Assembly (NCBI GenBank): GCA_028823955.1
Contig: JAPPFE010000044.1
Coordinates: 1 to 64,000 of the forward strand
From: Candidatus Dadabacteria bacterium
Lineage (GTDB): Bacteria > Desulfobacterota_D > UBA1144 > Nemesobacterales > Nemesobacteraceae
Direction: 5' to 3'
Length of the DNA: 64,000 nt
Shown in pieces: positions 21,790-31,516 of the stretch (position 1 is the stretch's first letter; the number at the start of each line of letters is the position of its first letter). Made by a program: the position numbers and the translations under genes. The notes under the pieces were generated by a model. The model was not told the DNA's origin and did no database searches. It saw only the letters and a list, made by a program, of their open reading frames with translations.

Positions 21790-23055
21790 TTAATTCGTGT
21801 TCGCTTCTTCGCCCTGAAAATCAAGATATACTCTTTGCGCTACGCCCTGAGCGTCGTATGTGTCGACCGCGTAGAGTCCGTCCGTTATATCTCCATTTTC
21901 GTTAAGGTCGATCGGACCCGAAAGCCCCTCGTAGTCAATGTCGTCGTTGATCGTGGTTTCGTCGGTAAGCGCCGCGGCGCAAGTAGCGTAACTGTGGCAC
22001 TTTGTTCCACCTCTCGTGACCTCCTGGACTTTGGAAACATAAACGGAAGGGTCGTTGCTTCCGGCGCTTAAGGCCGCAAGGCGGAGTATGACCACCGCAT
22101 CGTAGGCGTGTGCCGTATAGTCACTAAAGTTGAACCGTTCTTTGAATTCTTCGAGCCTTGTGCCCGGAGGTGGAGTTGAAATTACCTGCCTGAATCCTTC
22201 AATTTCGCCGTTTTCCTCATCCACATGCGGAAAAAGATTGGTACTGAACACGAGCCCGTCCCCGACGTAATACCCGGTTCCCTCGGGGATCACCGAAGAA
22301 TCAAGCAGGCCTCTGATTATCTCTCCTCCCTCACTAAAAACAAGCAGCACTATAGATTCTACGTCTGGGATTTGCTGCACTGCCGCTTCAACACGTGAGA
22401 CCACATCGGCAGCTGGAGGAGACGGCTCAGAGTTATAGCTAACGACCTCGACCTGTCTGCCGTCAGACGTTATCTCTTTTTCGACAATTGCCGCAAGGGC
22501 TTCTCCCCATGCGTCATCACGATTCACTATAACCGTGTTGCCCCGAGCCTGCTTCGCCAGTATTGGCCCCTGAAAGAGGTCAGAAGGGGATACTCTAAAG
22601 AAGAAAGGCTGACCTCCAGCGTCAACGACGCTTTTGTTTCTATCTGTAAGGGTGGGGGAAGTGGCTGAGGGTGAAATAGCGACTATTTCATTTTCGCTTA
22701 GAAAAGGATGAACCGCCACAGAGTCCGAGGAGTATGAAGGTCCCACTATGCCACGGACGCCCATTTCAAGAAGTTCCATAGCGCTCGCGACAGCTTCTCC
22801 CGCTCCCGCCTGGAAAGAGTTCCCACTTATGATCTCTATATTCCCCCCTGCCTTGTTAATGTCATCTTTCGCGAGATCCACGGCTTCTATAAGAGGCATA
22901 TTGAAATCTTCGCCTTCAGCCAGAAGTGTTCCTATGCAGAAAGTTTCCGCACAATCCACCCCTGCCTCATCTTCTTCTTCGTCCAGACACCCAGAAGAGA
23001 ATACTCCCATGGAAACCAAAAGCAGTACAGAACCCAGAACGATTAATCTTTTCAC
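21790..23055 (-). CDS. Lipoprotein substrate-binding protein, LivJ/Peripla_BP_6 family
   Basis: A 421-residue protein with a lipoprotein signal ending in SSGC (Cys23), then an acidic linker. The mature part follows the type I periplasmic binding-protein fold of branched-chain amino acid and amide receptors: IGTLLAEG near the start, AVDLAKDDINKAGG, GVRGIVGPSYSSDS, AISPSATSPTLTD, FFFRVSPSDLFQGPILA. GTG at 23053-23055 is the start, supported by GGAGG nine bases upstream. No LivH, M, G or F permease or ATPase gene lies next to it, so it is either an orphan receptor or shares a transporter coded elsewhere. Confidence 0.85.
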   Translation of the reverse strand: MKRLIVLGSVLLLVSMGVFSSGCLDEEEDEAGVDCAETFCIGTLLAEGEDFNMPLIEAVDLAKDDINKAGGNIEIISGNSFQAGAGEAVASAMELLEMGVRGIVGPSYSSDSVAVHPFLSENEIVAISPSATSPTLTDRNKSVVDAGGQPFFFRVSPSDLFQGPILAKQARGNTVIVNRDDAWGEALAAIVEKEITSDGRQVEVVSYNSEPSPPAADVVSRVEAAVQQIPDVESIVLLVFSEGGEIIRGLLDSSVIPEGTGYYVGDGLVFSTNLFPHVDEENGEIEGFRQVISTPPPGTRLEEFKERFNFSDYTAHAYDAVVILRLAALSAGSNDPSVYVSKVQEVTRGGTKCHSYATCAAALTDETTINDDIDYEGLSGPIDLNENGDITDGLYAVDTYDAQGVAQRVYLDFQGEEANTN

Positions 23056-23224
23056 GGCTAGAAACCTCCAAATAAAATATGTATTGCCATCACCGAATCT
23101 CCGGTCCGTTGATGTACTTTATGACTATACACCAAAATGGAACTGAGCGGTCCAGTTTTTTTACGATGATTTATATATCGGTAAAAAAGCTTCTTATCGT
23201 TTAATGCTCAGGGGAAAGGATGGG

Positions 23225-23515
23225 CTATTCGTTTATCAGTTTCTCTTCGAATTCGCCTATGGGGATTGCGGCAAGGGTCTCTATGTGGACTGTGCCCCTT
23301 GAACCGAGTTCTATTACGATTTTCGTGATCGTTTCGTTATCCGGAGCTTCCACTATGTTGACGAAGTCGTAAGGACCGAGCGCCGCGTACTGGGCTTCAA
23401 CCTTGGCGCCCATCTCTTCAAGCTCCCTGTTAACCTCGTTTATCCTCTCGGGCCTCATCTTTATGGTCCTTCTGCCCTCGTCGGTGAGGTTGCTAAGCAT
23501 GATGTATTTGCCCAT
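23225..23515 (-). CDS. GYD domain protein
   Basis: A 96-residue ferredoxin-like-fold protein. The signature is KYIMLSNLTDEGRRTIK at the N-terminus and GPYDFVNIVEAPDNETITKIVIELGSRGTVHIETL. The family is named for the Gly-Tyr-Asp turn, here GPYD. Its biochemical role is not established. It lies 25 bases downstream of trxA on the same strand and is probably co-transcribed. An AT-rich imperfect inverted repeat (23157-23188) follows between it and the binding-protein gene. Confidence 0.8.
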   Translation of the reverse strand: MGKYIMLSNLTDEGRRTIKMRPERINEVNRELEEMGAKVEAQYAALGPYDFVNIVEAPDNETITKIVIELGSRGTVHIETLAAIPIGEFEEKLINE

Positions 23516-23540
23516 TTTTTGCGTCCGTGCCCGGAACCTG

Positions 23541-23873
23541 TCAGTCCAGGGCCTTGTTCAGTACCTTTTCTATTTCACTTTTCGGGACGGCGCCGACTAT
23601 CTGTTCGGCGACCTCTCCGTCTTTAAAAACTATCAGCGTGGGAATGCTTCTTATGCGGAATTTCATGGTTGTCTGTGGGTTTTCGTCCACATTCACCTTT
23701 CCCACTTTAACGCTGCCTTCGTAGTCATTGGAGATCTCCTCGATAACAGGCGAAAGGGCCCTGCAGGGACCGCACCAGGGAGCCCAGAAGTCGACCAGGA
23801 CTGGGACTTCGCTTTCCATTACTTCCTTATCGAACACGGAATCTACTACTTCGACTATGTTTGAGGATGCCAT
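23541..23873 (-). CDS. trxA: Thioredoxin
   Basis: A 110-residue cytosolic dithiol-disulfide oxidoreductase. It has VLVDFWAPWCGPCRALSPV with the CGPC active site, the buried Asp of VDFWA, and the cis-Pro loop RSIPTLIVFKDG. An AAAGGAG ribosome site lies 7 bases before ATG. Confidence 0.96.
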   Translation of the reverse strand: MASSNIVEVVDSVFDKEVMESEVPVLVDFWAPWCGPCRALSPVIEEISNDYEGSVKVGKVNVDENPQTTMKFRIRSIPTLIVFKDGEVAEQIVGAVPKSEIEKVLNKALD

Positions 23874-24081
23874 TTTAATCTCCTTTGGGGCTTTTATGCC
23901 TATATGCTAATACCAATTTGGAATAATACAAGGAGAGGGCCGGAGATGTTTCTCGTCTATAGTACCAGTTGTCTAGTCATGTATAATTTACGGGATTCCG
24001 AAACGTGTCGGCGCCGCCCCGCGCCTTTAAATAGGATGTGTGCGGGTTATTCGCGGTTATTCTGAAATGGATGTTTGATAT

Positions 24082-25164
24082 ATGGAGAATGAAGCCGTGG
24101 TTATGCGAATAACAGTCTTAATGCTTTTTTTAACTGTCTGTTTTTTCCCCGGGCTCTCGCCCGCTCAGCCTCCAGACGCTCCAGTGGTGGTATCCGCGGT
24201 TGTCGAGAGGGAAGTGAAAAAGCCCCTCAGGCTTGTCGGCGCAACCTTTCCTGCCAGAAAATCCACCATATCAAGCGAGGTCGAAGGAGTAGTCGGGAAA
24301 ATGAACGCCGAGGAGGGTCAGTACGTAAAGAAGGGTGAGACCCTCGCCGAGATAAAGAACGACAAGATCCGTTTTGCCCTTGAGCAGCTTAAAAACGAGA
24401 GAAAGGAAGCCCTTGCGAGGGCCGAGCTTTCGGAAAAAGATTTTGCAAGGATGAAAGAGCTTTATGACAAGGGAATTATTTCTGACGGAGATTTTGACAG
24501 GGCGAGGACCCAGAGGGAGTCCGGCCAGGCCGGGCTGCTCAGCCTTGAAAGCCGCATCGAAATCGCCGAATACGATCTTGCGGCATCGAGAATTGCCGCC
24601 CCTTTTAACGGCTACGTGACTAAGCATCACGCCGAAGCGGGACAGTGGCTCGGCGTGGGGGACCAGGTGGTTTCCTTTGTGGACATAGACACGATAGAGG
24701 TAATGGCGGGGGTCCCCGAGAGGTACGTAGACGACATAAGCGAGGGCATGGAGGTCGAGGTCATACTGCCCTCTCACAATCGGCTTACCATTCCCGCAGA
24801 GATCTCTTCAGTCATCCCGGACGCGGACCCGAGAACCGTATCCTTCCCGGTAAGGGTGGTGCTTGAGAATCCCAACCATACGATAAAATCCTCAGCTTCG
24901 GCCGTAATCATGGTAAGGATCGGCGAAACCGAGAAAATAAAGCTCGTACCGAAAGACTCCATAGTCAGATCTCCCCAGGGCACCATGGTTTTTGCCGTGA
25001 GGGAAGGCCTCGCGCACCCTGTGCCGGTAGAAGAAAAGGGCTGGTATGAGGGCTTCACTCACGTTGAAGGGGGAATAAGCGTAGGCGAGAGTGTGGTCGT
25101 AAGAGGAAACGAGAGACTCAGGCCCATGCAGAAAGTCAGGATCACTGACACCATAGAGCAATGA
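24082..25164 (+). CDS. RND efflux periplasmic adaptor (membrane fusion protein)
   Basis: Links the inner-membrane RND pump to an outer-membrane channel. After a signal sequence (RITVLMLFLTVCFFPGLSPAQ) come the lipoyl half-motif SSEVEGVVGKMNAEEGQYVKKGETLAEI, a helical hairpin, the second lipoyl half AAPFNGYVTKHHAEAGQWLGVG, then beta-barrel and membrane-proximal domains. The ATG at 24082 is the longest start. The ATG at 24103 gives a more classical signal peptide, and no ribosome site clearly decides between them. It overlaps the pump gene by 4 bases (ATGA). No outer-membrane factor gene is adjacent. Confidence 0.9.
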   Translation: MENEAVVMRITVLMLFLTVCFFPGLSPAQPPDAPVVVSAVVEREVKKPLRLVGATFPARKSTISSEVEGVVGKMNAEEGQYVKKGETLAEIKNDKIRFALEQLKNERKEALARAELSEKDFARMKELYDKGIISDGDFDRARTQRESGQAGLLSLESRIEIAEYDLAASRIAAPFNGYVTKHHAEAGQWLGVGDQVVSFVDIDTIEVMAGVPERYVDDISEGMEVEVILPSHNRLTIPAEISSVIPDADPRTVSFPVRVVLENPNHTIKSSASAVIMVRIGETEKIKLVPKDSIVRSPQGTMVFAVREGLAHPVPVEEKGWYEGFTHVEGGISVGESVVVRGNERLRPMQKVRITDTIEQ

Positions 25165-28100
25165 ATCTTGTCGAGACCTCTATAAAAAATCCCGTAACCG
25201 TAGCCGTCGGCGTTATATTCCTTGTTATTTTCGGGATTATCTCGCTCTTTAGAATTCCCGTTCAGCTTACCCCGGACGTCGAGACGCTCAGGGTTACCGT
25301 GAGCACCTTCTGGAGAGGGGCAAGCCCCTTTGAGATGGAAAGCGAGGTGGTAAACGAGCAGGAAGACGAGCTCAGGGGAATAACGGGACTCAGAAGGCTT
25401 GACAGCGAGAGCTCGGAGAATTCCTCCGAGGTAATACTCGAGTTTGAAGTTGGCGCCGACATTGACTCCAAGGTGGTCAAGGTGTCGAACAGGCTTGACC
25501 AGGTAAAGGAATACCCGGACGAGGTCGAGCGGCCCGTGATAACCACCGTCGATCCCAGGGCAAACGCCATGGCGTGGTTTATCCTGAAGCCTCTTCCTGA
25601 CAATCCAGCTGATATAAATCTCTACTACGATTTCGCGGACGAGATAATCCGCACCAGGCTTGAGAGGGTTCCCGGAGTCGGGGCCTCAAACGTGTTCGGC
25701 GGAAGGGAGCGGCTTATAGAGGTTCTTTTCGATCCCGCCGCGCTTGCCAAGAGGAATATTACGATAGCTGGGCTTGCCGCCTCCATTGACAGGGAGAATG
25801 AGAATTTCAGCGCCGGTTCCTTTAACGAGGGCAAAAGGCAGTATCTCGTTCGAACCGTCGGAGAGTACAGAACCATGCGGGATATAGAAAACATAGTAGT
25901 GGCTACTGCGCAAAGCGGTCTTCCCGTTTACCTGAGGGACGTTGCCACTGTCCGCATCGGGTACGAGGATCCGGGCTACACCGTGAGGCAGAACGGAGAG
26001 CCCTGCATTGCCGTTAACGTGCTTCGCGAAAGCGGGGCGAACTCAATAGAGGTTAAGGAGGGCATCTTTGCGGCCGTTGAAGAACTGAATGAGGGAGTCC
26101 TCAAGGAAAACGGACTTCGCCTCCGGAATGTCTACGAAGAGACCGGGTACATAAAAAACGCGATAAAGCTCGTGAGGGGAAATCTTATTATAGGCGGTGT
26201 GCTTGCCATAACGGTTCTTCTTCTTTTCCTGAGAAGCGCGAGCAGCACGATGATCGTGGCAATCGCCATACCGTCAAGCGTCATAGGGACTTTCATAGTT
26301 TTCGAGGCGCTCGGGCGCACCTTAAACGTGGTCAGTCTCGCGGGGATGAGTTTCGCCGTCGGCATGGTCATAGACAACTCGATCGTGGTTCTTGAAAACG
26401 TGTACCGCCACATGCAGATGGGAAAATCGAGGATGAAGGCAGCCTATGACGGCACGACCGAGGTCTGGGGGGCGGTGCTTGCAAGCACCCTCACCACGGC
26501 CGCCGTGTTCATTCCGATCATGTTCATTCAGGAACAGACGGGACAGCTGTTTCGCGACATAGCCATAGCGATCAGCGTCTCCGTCATACTTAGTCTTCTT
26601 GTTTCCATAACCGTCATACCGTCTGCGTCTTCAAAGTACCTCTCCGCGAAGGGCGCGGAATCCCTTGAACGCCTTCATATCATGTCGCGGCTGTTCAGTT
26701 TCGCGGGAAGGGTATCCGGCTTTATAAACCGCTTTACCGAGGAGATAATGACAAGCGTCAGGAAAAGGGCGGTTCTCGTGGGTTCCTTCACCCTCTTGTC
26801 GATAGTGCTTATAATCGCCGTCTTTCCCAAGACCGAGTACCTGCCCACGGGAAACAGGAACCTGCTTTTCGGGATACTTATCCCGCCTCCCGGATACAAT
26901 GTCGAGGAATATACTGCCATCGGAAAGCAGCTTGAGGCTGACCTCGAACCCTACATGAACGGAAAGACCGCGACCGGGAAAGATCTCCCGCGGATAAAGA
27001 ATTTTTTCTACGTCGCGAGGGGAAAACAGATTTTCATGGGCGCGGTCGCCGAGAACAGAAAGGAACTCAAGGAACTTTTTCCCGTTCTTCAACGGGCCTT
27101 ATCCAAGGTCCCGGGAACGTTCGGCGTGATAATCCAGCCCAGCATCTTTAACGCCAACATAGGCGAGGGGAGGTCGATAGACGTTAACGTCACGGGAGAT
27201 GATCTGGATGAGATACTGAGGACCGCCAGGAGCGTGTTTTTCATGTCGATGGAGAGCATTCCCGGGGCGCAGATAAGACCGATTCCGAGCCTTGATCTCG
27301 GGAACCCCGAGCTCAGGATCGTTACTGAGCGGGAGGCGGCTTCCCGGGTCGGGATCACCAACAGCGAGCTCGGGTTTACGGTGAGATCCCTGATAGACGG
27401 CGTCCAGGCAAGCGAGTTTAACCTTGAGGGACAGGAGGTCGACATAGTCTTGCGGGCGGAGCAGGATTTCTCCGAGAGAACCCAGGATATTGAGAACATA
27501 ATGATCACTTCTCCGAGCGGGCAGGTAATTACCGTGGGAGCCCTGGCCAGGGTCAGTCTTGAAAACGGCCCGGAGCAGATAAATCACTACGAAAGACAAA
27601 GGGTTATAACGATACAGATAACTCCTCCCGAGGAAGTTGCGCTTGAGGAGGCGATAGAGACCGTTAACGACGACATAATCTCCGTGCTTCGGCAAAGCGG
27701 CCAGGTGGGGGAGCGAACCGGTTTTGTCCTTGCCGGGACAGCGGACAAGCTCGCAACGGCAAAAGACGCGCTTCAGTGGAACTTTTTTCTGGCCGTGGTG
27801 ATATCGTTTCTGCTGATGGCGGCTCTTTTCGGGAGTTTTCTCCATCCGCTTGTTATCCTGGTCACGGTTCCGTTTGCCTCCCTCGGAGGGTTCCTCGGGC
27901 TTTTCATCCTTAACCTGTTCACGTACCAGCCGCTTGATATACTGACGATGCTGGGCTTTGTGATTCTCATAGGAATAGTCATTAACAACGCCATACTCAT
28001 AGTCCACCAGGCGCTTAACAACATCCGGGCGGGCATGGAGCAGCAGGAGGCCATACGCGAATCGGTAAGAGTGAGGATCAGGCCGATCTTCATGAGCACC

Positions 28101-28283
28101 CTCACGAGCGTATTCGGCATGCTTCCCCTTGTGCTTGCCCCGGGGGAAGGCTCTGAGCTCTACAAGGGCCTTGGAAGCGTCGTGGTCGGCGGACTTGTTC
28201 TCTCCACGGTCTTCACCCTGTTTCTGATCCCTTCCGTTTTCAGCCTAATGCTAGAGTTCCGAAGAAGGCCCTCCTTCTTATGA
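25161..28283 (+). CDS. RND family efflux permease (HAE1-like)
   Basis: A 1040-residue inner-membrane antiporter with the AcrB plan. TM1 starts ETSIKNPVTVAVGVIF, followed by the first large periplasmic loop, TM2-6 around residue 335-500, and a second periplasmic loop, with TM8-12 in the last 180 residues. The proton-relay helix reads FAVGMVIDNSIVVLENVYRH, with Asp-Asn rather than the Asp-Asp of AcrB, as in many other members of the family. The substrate is unknown. It is translationally coupled to the adaptor. Confidence 0.92.
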   Translation: MNLVETSIKNPVTVAVGVIFLVIFGIISLFRIPVQLTPDVETLRVTVSTFWRGASPFEMESEVVNEQEDELRGITGLRRLDSESSENSSEVILEFEVGADIDSKVVKVSNRLDQVKEYPDEVERPVITTVDPRANAMAWFILKPLPDNPADINLYYDFADEIIRTRLERVPGVGASNVFGGRERLIEVLFDPAALAKRNITIAGLAASIDRENENFSAGSFNEGKRQYLVRTVGEYRTMRDIENIVVATAQSGLPVYLRDVATVRIGYEDPGYTVRQNGEPCIAVNVLRESGANSIEVKEGIFAAVEELNEGVLKENGLRLRNVYEETGYIKNAIKLVRGNLIIGGVLAITVLLLFLRSASSTMIVAIAIPSSVIGTFIVFEALGRTLNVVSLAGMSFAVGMVIDNSIVVLENVYRHMQMGKSRMKAAYDGTTEVWGAVLASTLTTAAVFIPIMFIQEQTGQLFRDIAIAISVSVILSLLVSITVIPSASSKYLSAKGAESLERLHIMSRLFSFAGRVSGFINRFTEEIMTSVRKRAVLVGSFTLLSIVLIIAVFPKTEYLPTGNRNLLFGILIPPPGYNVEEYTAIGKQLEADLEPYMNGKTATGKDLPRIKNFFYVARGKQIFMGAVAENRKELKELFPVLQRALSKVPGTFGVIIQPSIFNANIGEGRSIDVNVTGDDLDEILRTARSVFFMSMESIPGAQIRPIPSLDLGNPELRIVTEREAASRVGITNSELGFTVRSLIDGVQASEFNLEGQEVDIVLRAEQDFSERTQDIENIMITSPSGQVITVGALARVSLENGPEQINHYERQRVITIQITPPEEVALEEAIETVNDDIISVLRQSGQVGERTGFVLAGTADKLATAKDALQWNFFLAVVISFLLMAALFGSFLHPLVILVTVPFASLGGFLGLFILNLFTYQPLDILTMLGFVILIGIVINNAILIVHQALNNIRAGMEQQEAIRESVRVRIRPIFMSTLTSVFGMLPLVLAPGEGSELYKGLGSVVVGGLVLSTVFTLFLIPSVFSLMLEFRRRPSFL

Positions 28284-28351
28284 AACCGGTTTTGTTTGTG
28301 GCATAATAAATTCCCTGACTGAAATTGACAATCATTTGGAGGGAATCTTAA

Positions 28352-29740
28352 ATGGCTAAGACGAAATACAGGGTGGAATCCGACTCGATGGGAAAGATGA
28401 AAGTTCCCTCGGACGCTTATTACGGGGCGCAGACGGCAAGGGCGGTTGAGAACTTTCCCGTGAGCGGACGCACTCTTCCAAGGGAATTCATAAGGGCGAT
28501 GGGTCTTGTGAAACTGGCCGCCGCGCATACAAACGCAGAACTCGGATTCTTGAAGAAGGGTGCCGCGCGGGCCATAGGGAGAGCCGCGCAGGAGGTTGTC
28601 GATGGAAAGCTTGACGATCATTTCGTGGTGGATGTTTTTCAGACGGGTTCTGGCACCTCGACAAACATGAACACGAATGAAGTGATAGCAAACAGGGCGA
28701 CCGAGATACTTAAGGGAAAGACCCGGGTGCATCCGAACGACCATGTGAACATGGGTCAGTCAAGCAATGACGTGATCCCCACGGCCATGCATGTCTCTTC
28801 CCTTGAGGCGATAGAAAAAGACCTTATACCGTCGCTTGAGTATCTTCGCGACGCGCTCTCGAAAAAGGCAAAGGAGTTTGATCACATAGTAAAGATAGGG
28901 CGCACCCACCTTATGGACGCTACCCCTATACGGCTCGGCCAGGAGTTCAGCGGGTACGCGAGCATGGTTGATCACGGAATCTCGAGATTAAAGAGGACAA
29001 GAACCGACCTTTCAGAACTTGCCATAGGAGGGACTGCGATTGGCACGGGGATAAACACCCACAGGGATTTCGGAAAGAAGGTTGCGGCAAGGATAACCGA
29101 GGCTACGGGGGTTAAGTTCAGGGAGGCTAAAAATCACTTCGAGGCCCAGGCGTCAAAGGACGCGGTTGTTCAGGCAAGCGGAGCACTCAAGACGGTATCT
29201 GTGAGCCTCATTAAGATAGCAAATGACATACGGTGGCTTGGAAGCGGCCCGCGCTGCGGCTTCGGGGAGATCCTTCTGCCCGCTATACAGCCGGGTTCGT
29301 CCATTATGCCGGGGAAGGTTAACCCGGTGATCGGCGAGTCGGTTACGCAGGTCGCGGCCCAGGTGATCGGGAACGATGCGGCGATAACGATCGGAGGGCA
29401 GTCGGGGAATTTCGAGCTTAACGTGATGATGCCCATGATGGCGGACAATCTCCTTCAGTCGATAAGGCTTCTCTCGAGGGTATGCACCGTGTTTGTCGAC
29501 AAGTGCATCTCTGGTATAGAGGCGGACGAAGAGCGCTGCGGGGAAACCATCGAGCAGAGCCTCGCCATGTGCACCAGCCTCGCGCCGATCATAGGTTATG
29601 ACAATGCGGCTGCGATTGCGAAGGAAGCCTACGCTTCGGGGAGCACCATCAGGGAAGTTGCAAGGAAAAAGGGAGTGCTTTCAGACGAGGAACTTGACAG
29701 GGTCCTTGACCCGCTGTCGATGACAAAGCCGGTTTCGTAG
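28352..29740 (+). CDS. fumC: Fumarate hydratase, class II
   Basis: Interconverts fumarate and malate in the TCA cycle without an iron-sulfur cluster. The 462-residue product has the N-terminal DSMGKMKVPSDAYYGAQTAR, QTGSGTSTNMNTNEV, the HPNDHVNMGQSSND catalytic segment, GRTHLMDATPIRLGQEF and the superfamily signature GSSIMPGKVNP. A strong GGAGG ribosome site precedes the ATG. The residue pattern is fumarase rather than aspartase or argininosuccinate lyase. Confidence 0.95.
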   Translation: MAKTKYRVESDSMGKMKVPSDAYYGAQTARAVENFPVSGRTLPREFIRAMGLVKLAAAHTNAELGFLKKGAARAIGRAAQEVVDGKLDDHFVVDVFQTGSGTSTNMNTNEVIANRATEILKGKTRVHPNDHVNMGQSSNDVIPTAMHVSSLEAIEKDLIPSLEYLRDALSKKAKEFDHIVKIGRTHLMDATPIRLGQEFSGYASMVDHGISRLKRTRTDLSELAIGGTAIGTGINTHRDFGKKVAARITEATGVKFREAKNHFEAQASKDAVVQASGALKTVSVSLIKIANDIRWLGSGPRCGFGEILLPAIQPGSSIMPGKVNPVIGESVTQVAAQVIGNDAAITIGGQSGNFELNVMMPMMADNLLQSIRLLSRVCTVFVDKCISGIEADEERCGETIEQSLAMCTSLAPIIGYDNAAAIAKEAYASGSTIREVARKKGVLSDEELDRVLDPLSMTKPVS

Positions 29741-29796
29741 CGCCTTGGGCCCGGACGGCTGTTTGGTGGTACAGAGTATTTTCGACGGTTGGAAGA

Positions 29797-30255
29797 ATGA
29801 GGAAGATTCTTTTAGTTTTTCTGCTTTTTTTGGCGGTTCCGGTTTCTTCTTACGGAAAAGAAGAGGTTTACAAGACCTATACCGATATCGGAAAACTTGA
29901 ACCGCCGGCTGTAACCATTTCGCAGGTTCTCTCCTCACGTGATGAGTTTGACAGAAAGATATTCACCCTTGACGGGCAGGTGGGCGAACTGCGGTTCAAG
30001 AAGATGGTGAACGGAAGGAAGTTCACCCTGTTTCAGTTTTTTGAGAATGATCCGGAGAGAAGAATAAACGTTTACGCCAGAGGGTTCGTGGAAGGTATTG
30101 AGAACGGGAGCAAGATAAGGATCTGGGGCCGCTACAGCAAGCATAAAAGGTATTTTCTTTCCAAGCGCAAGAACATTATGAAGGCGAAAAAAATTCAGAT
30201 CGATGGGGTTCCGGAATCGGTACAGAGTGGAACTGAAGAGGAAAGTTCTTCTTAG
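29797..30255 (+). CDS. Secreted protein of unknown function, possible OB-fold
   Basis: A 152-residue product with a clear Sec signal (MRKILLVFLLFLAVPVSSYG, probable cleavage near residue 20). The mature part has alternating strands: FTLDGQVGELRFKKMVNGRKF, FQFFENDPERRINVYARGF, GSKIRIWGRYSKHKRYF. These recall the OB-fold of small periplasmic proteins such as the DUF4131/BOF type, but I do not recognise the family. It is rich in Lys and Arg with an acidic tail (GTEEESSS). It is the last core-like gene before the accessory island, 56 bases after fumC. Confidence 0.6.
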   Translation: MRKILLVFLLFLAVPVSSYGKEEVYKTYTDIGKLEPPAVTISQVLSSRDEFDRKIFTLDGQVGELRFKKMVNGRKFTLFQFFENDPERRINVYARGFVEGIENGSKIRIWGRYSKHKRYFLSKRKNIMKAKKIQIDGVPESVQSGTEEESSS

Positions 30256-30352
30256 TGAGTTGGTGTGTCAAGGCTAACTTTCATTGCATAAGGCACTCAA
30301 CTCATTTACTTGTAGTATTAACGCTATAATAGCGACGTTAGGACATTTTTTT

Positions 30353-31516
30353 TCAAGAATTTTTTCTGACTTGATCCCAGACCCATATACTCCATTTTGG
30401 AACTCCTCCACGGGCCCCAGAACTAAGCGATAGACGAATCTCCTTCACGTTCCAAAAAAGACCTTCAACCGCACGGACTGCTTTAGTTGCATCATCTTCC
30501 TCTGGTACGCACATTCTATGTGCCCAATCATTTCTAGATTTTCGAACATCTTCGAGCAACTTATATAGGTCATAATCGAGTCGGTTATTTGTCTCCAGAA
30601 ATTCTATAATTACTGATGTTGTATAATCTCTTCCTTCCAACTTCTTTTTTCGTTTGCGAGTCATACGATTGCTAACCTTTATGTCTTTCTGCAGAGTATC
30701 CCAAGCTAATGAAAGAAGCTGTTCGCAAACAGTCCATGCTAAAACTACGGCTTCTCCATACCGTTTCTCAGCGCATCTGCATGCAGCTATGTAAGCCGCT
30801 TCAATCCACTGGATTAGATTGGCGTCCTCTAGAGAAAGTATTTGATCGAGCAGCTTAAATGAATGTTCGATGACTTCTTTTTCCAGAATGCGGCGCGGGA
30901 AAGGCTGAATTCGTTGTACTCGATCTTTATTATTTAAAACGTTGCGCCCAAGGGCCCGTATATCTTCAATGTCGTCCCTGTAAGAAAAAACCGTGTCGAA
31001 AGTGAGTGCTTTGAGTGTGTTCCAAGAAGTTACAGGTAATCCCATCGCCGCGCTACGTCTTTTCACGGTTTTTTCCGAAGTCGTCAAGCACACTTGGTGG
31101 ACATTCATGACTTGCGCCCTAAAAACTGCATAGTTCTCGGCTTCATCTTCGGCGTTGGATGTTTCTAGGGGTATGCGATGAGGATTTCCCGGATCCGGAA
31201 TTCGATACCCAGGAATTATAACTAGTGGTGCAAGTGGCCAATAGGAGAAATCAAAAAGAAAAGTTCCATCGCGTTGTACACGAACCTCAATGCCACAATT
31301 CAGTATTGTCTTGAAAACTACAGCGTGGTGAATATCTGGATTTAGAATCGATACCGAGTCGGGATCAGGTTCTTCACCGACCCACACCGCTGGTATTCGA
31401 AAATAACCCTCAACCCCGGGTGAAACCCTGTCTGGCTTAATGGAAGGATCATCTGTCGGTTTCTTGAATAGTGATTCATCGTCTGTTGATCGATATGCCT
31501 GTGGGGGTTTGTCCAT
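30353..31516 (-). CDS. Putative HEPN-domain protein (R-x4-H motif)
   Basis: A 387-residue protein not recognised as a named family. The N-terminal 200 residues are a mixed region without clear motifs (YWPLAPLVIIPGYRIPDPG is Pro-rich). The C-terminal part is helical and resembles Apea-like HEPN domains: IEAAYIAACRCAEKRYGEA, WTVCEQLLSLAWDTL, then KSRNDWAHRM with R328 and H333. This gives the R-x4-6-H catalytic motif of HEPN ribonucleases, followed by an AVRAVEGLFW helix. HEPN RNases are common in toxin-antitoxin and abortive-infection systems; that role here is inferred from motif and location. It is AT-rich relative to fumC, divergent from tcmP, and has no visible partner antitoxin. Confidence 0.55.
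   Translation of the reverse strand: MDKPPQAYRSTDDESLFKKPTDDPSIKPDRVSPGVEGYFRIPAVWVGEEPDPDSVSILNPDIHHAVVFKTILNCGIEVRVQRDGTFLFDFSYWPLAPLVIIPGYRIPDPGNPHRIPLETSNAEDEAENYAVFRAQVMNVHQVCLTTSEKTVKRRSAAMGLPVTSWNTLKALTFDTVFSYRDDIEDIRALGRNVLNNKDRVQRIQPFPRRILEKEVIEHSFKLLDQILSLEDANLIQWIEAAYIAACRCAEKRYGEAVVLAWTVCEQLLSLAWDTLQKDIKVSNRMTRKRKKKLEGRDYTTSVIIEFLETNNRLDYDLYKLLEDVRKSRNDWAHRMCVPEEDDATKAVRAVEGLFWNVKEIRLSLSSGARGGVPKWSIWVWDQVRKNS

Noticed and set aside
23157-23188. T6/A6 inverted repeat as an intrinsic terminator
   Set aside because: The T-run is on the 5' arm and the A-run on the 3' arm on both strands, so the required U-tract after the hairpin is missing. It may still be a protein-binding site.
26341-26402. 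Asp-Asn instead of Asp-Asp in the RND proton-relay helix as a broken pump
   Set aside because: The VIDNSIVVLENV form is common in other members of the RND family and the rest of the protein is intact, so it is not evidence of inactivation.
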